From the NCBI GenBank assembly GCA_012735455.1, contig JAAYHG010000204.1, positions 1 to 6,718 of the forward strand: 6,718 bases of DNA, written 5' to 3'. The stretch's first letter is position 1. Each line of letters begins with the position of its first letter. Below, one piece after another: positions 6,214-6,718 of this stretch. Made by a program: the position numbers and the translations under genes. The notes under the pieces are model-generated. The model worked only from the letters and a program-made list of their open reading frames with translations, was not told the DNA's origin and did no database searches. The DNA is from Bacillota bacterium. GTDB lineage: Bacteria > Bacillota > DTU030 > DUMP01.

Positions 6214-6718
6214 TTACTTAACGACACCCTGCTCCTTAAAGTACTTCTCGGCGCCTGGGTGAAGGGGAATGGTCTGGCCGTTGAGTGCGTTCTCCAAGGT
6301 GGTATTTGATGCAACTTTGTGTGCTGCCACTAGGTCTTCGTGATTCTCGTACATGGTCTTAACAAACTTGTAAACCACATCTTCAGGAACGTCCTCGTGA
6401 GTAAGGATCCAGTTTGCTACCGACACAAGTGGAACATCTTCATCTAGGCCAGGGTACGTACCACCTTTAACAACGTCCGCGTAGTACGCCGGGTTGATTT
6501 CATGAAGCTTGTCGGCAATGTCCTTCTCAATTGGCAGGAGGATAAAATCACCTGTGCTGGTTAGATCCATCATTGCAGCGGAAGGCACAGCTGCGATCAT
6601 GTTGGCAACGTCAGCCTGTCCGTTCTTTAGGAGTTCCACCGACTGAGATTCACTGGTGTACTCGACCTTGACGTTCGCACCCTGCGTGTAGTCAAAACCA
6701 TACAGCTTCAATAGGTCA
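6214..6718 (-). CDS. TAXI-family TRAP solute-binding protein, partial (N-terminus outside window)
   Basis: The C-terminal 167 residues, ending at TAA (6216-6214), are in the window; the frame stays open to the right edge. TAXI proteins are usually a little over 300 residues, so about half is missing, including any signal peptide or lipobox. The protein binds the substrate outside the membrane and delivers it to the fused permease encoded next. Family signs: LLKLYGFDY at the visible start, then a stretch equivalent to the family pattern of 'sues-ligand' strands (EYTSESQSVELLKNGQADVA), followed by the AAVPSAAMMDL block, the LLPI strand, and the C-terminal YPGLDEDVPLVSVANWILTH segment and HPGAEKYFKEQGV end. 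The visible first codons read Asp-Leu-Leu(TTG)-Lys, so the TTG at 6711 is internal rather than a start. Confidence 0.92.
   Translation of the reverse strand, partial: DLLKLYGFDYTQGANVKVEYTSESQSVELLKNGQADVANMIAAVPSAAMMDLTSTGDFILLPIEKDIADKLHEINPAYYADVVKGGTYPGLDEDVPLVSVANWILTHEDVPEDVVYKFVKTMYENHEDLVAAHKVASNTTLENALNGQTIPLHPGAEKYFKEQGVVK

Noticed and set aside
1..6718. Mobile element, CRISPR array, toxin-antitoxin or phage-defence genes
   Set aside because: No transposase, terminal inverted repeats, regularly spaced repeats or defence-type domains were seen. All sizeable minus-strand frames are explained by the transporter and enzymes.

Overview
The window looks like the downstream part of one minus-strand catabolic operon, read from right to left. 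Six genes are supported: the C-terminal half of a TAXI-type TRAP solute-binding protein (cut by the window edge), a fused 4TM/12TM TRAP permease, a split UxaA/SuyAB-type hydro-lyase (small SAF-domain subunit plus large catalytic subunit), a LarA-like (DUF2088) nickel-pincer racemase/epimerase homologue, and an NAD-dependent D-2-hydroxyacid dehydrogenase. A rho-independent terminator follows the last gene. I see no credible gene on the plus strand.

Organism: moderate GC by eye, strong AGGAGG-type ribosome binding sites, use of TTG and GTG starts, and tight gene packing fit a Firmicute (Clostridia-like) bacterium. This is inference; the window has no rRNA or other phylogenetic marker.

Layout: 1-230 is AT-rich and shows no gene. 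The terminator hairpin is at about 234-269. The enzyme block (300-4004) is tightly packed: the lyase subunits overlap by one base (TAGTG), 14 bases separate the large subunit from the LarA homologue if its ATG is used, and 17 bases separate that from the dehydrogenase. A gap of 140 bases with a perfect hairpin separates the enzyme block from the permease gene. A gap of 89 bases with a longer perfect hairpin separates the permease from the binding-protein gene. These two hairpins probably set different transcript levels for binding protein, permease and enzymes.

How the genes could work together (inference): the TAXI binding protein captures a small carboxylate or hydroxy acid outside the cell, and the fused permease imports it using an ion gradient. 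The LarA homologue could interconvert stereoisomers at the 2-hydroxy carbon, the UxaA/SuyAB-type enzyme could remove water (sugar acid) or bisulfite (sulfolactate), and the dehydrogenase could interconvert a 2-hydroxy acid and a 2-oxo acid. Each family is recognisable, but the substrate is not fixed by the sequence. The joint presence of a racemase-like enzyme, a split lyase and a 2-hydroxyacid dehydrogenase next to a dedicated importer is the most interesting aspect. I found no mobile element, CRISPR array, tRNA or rRNA.
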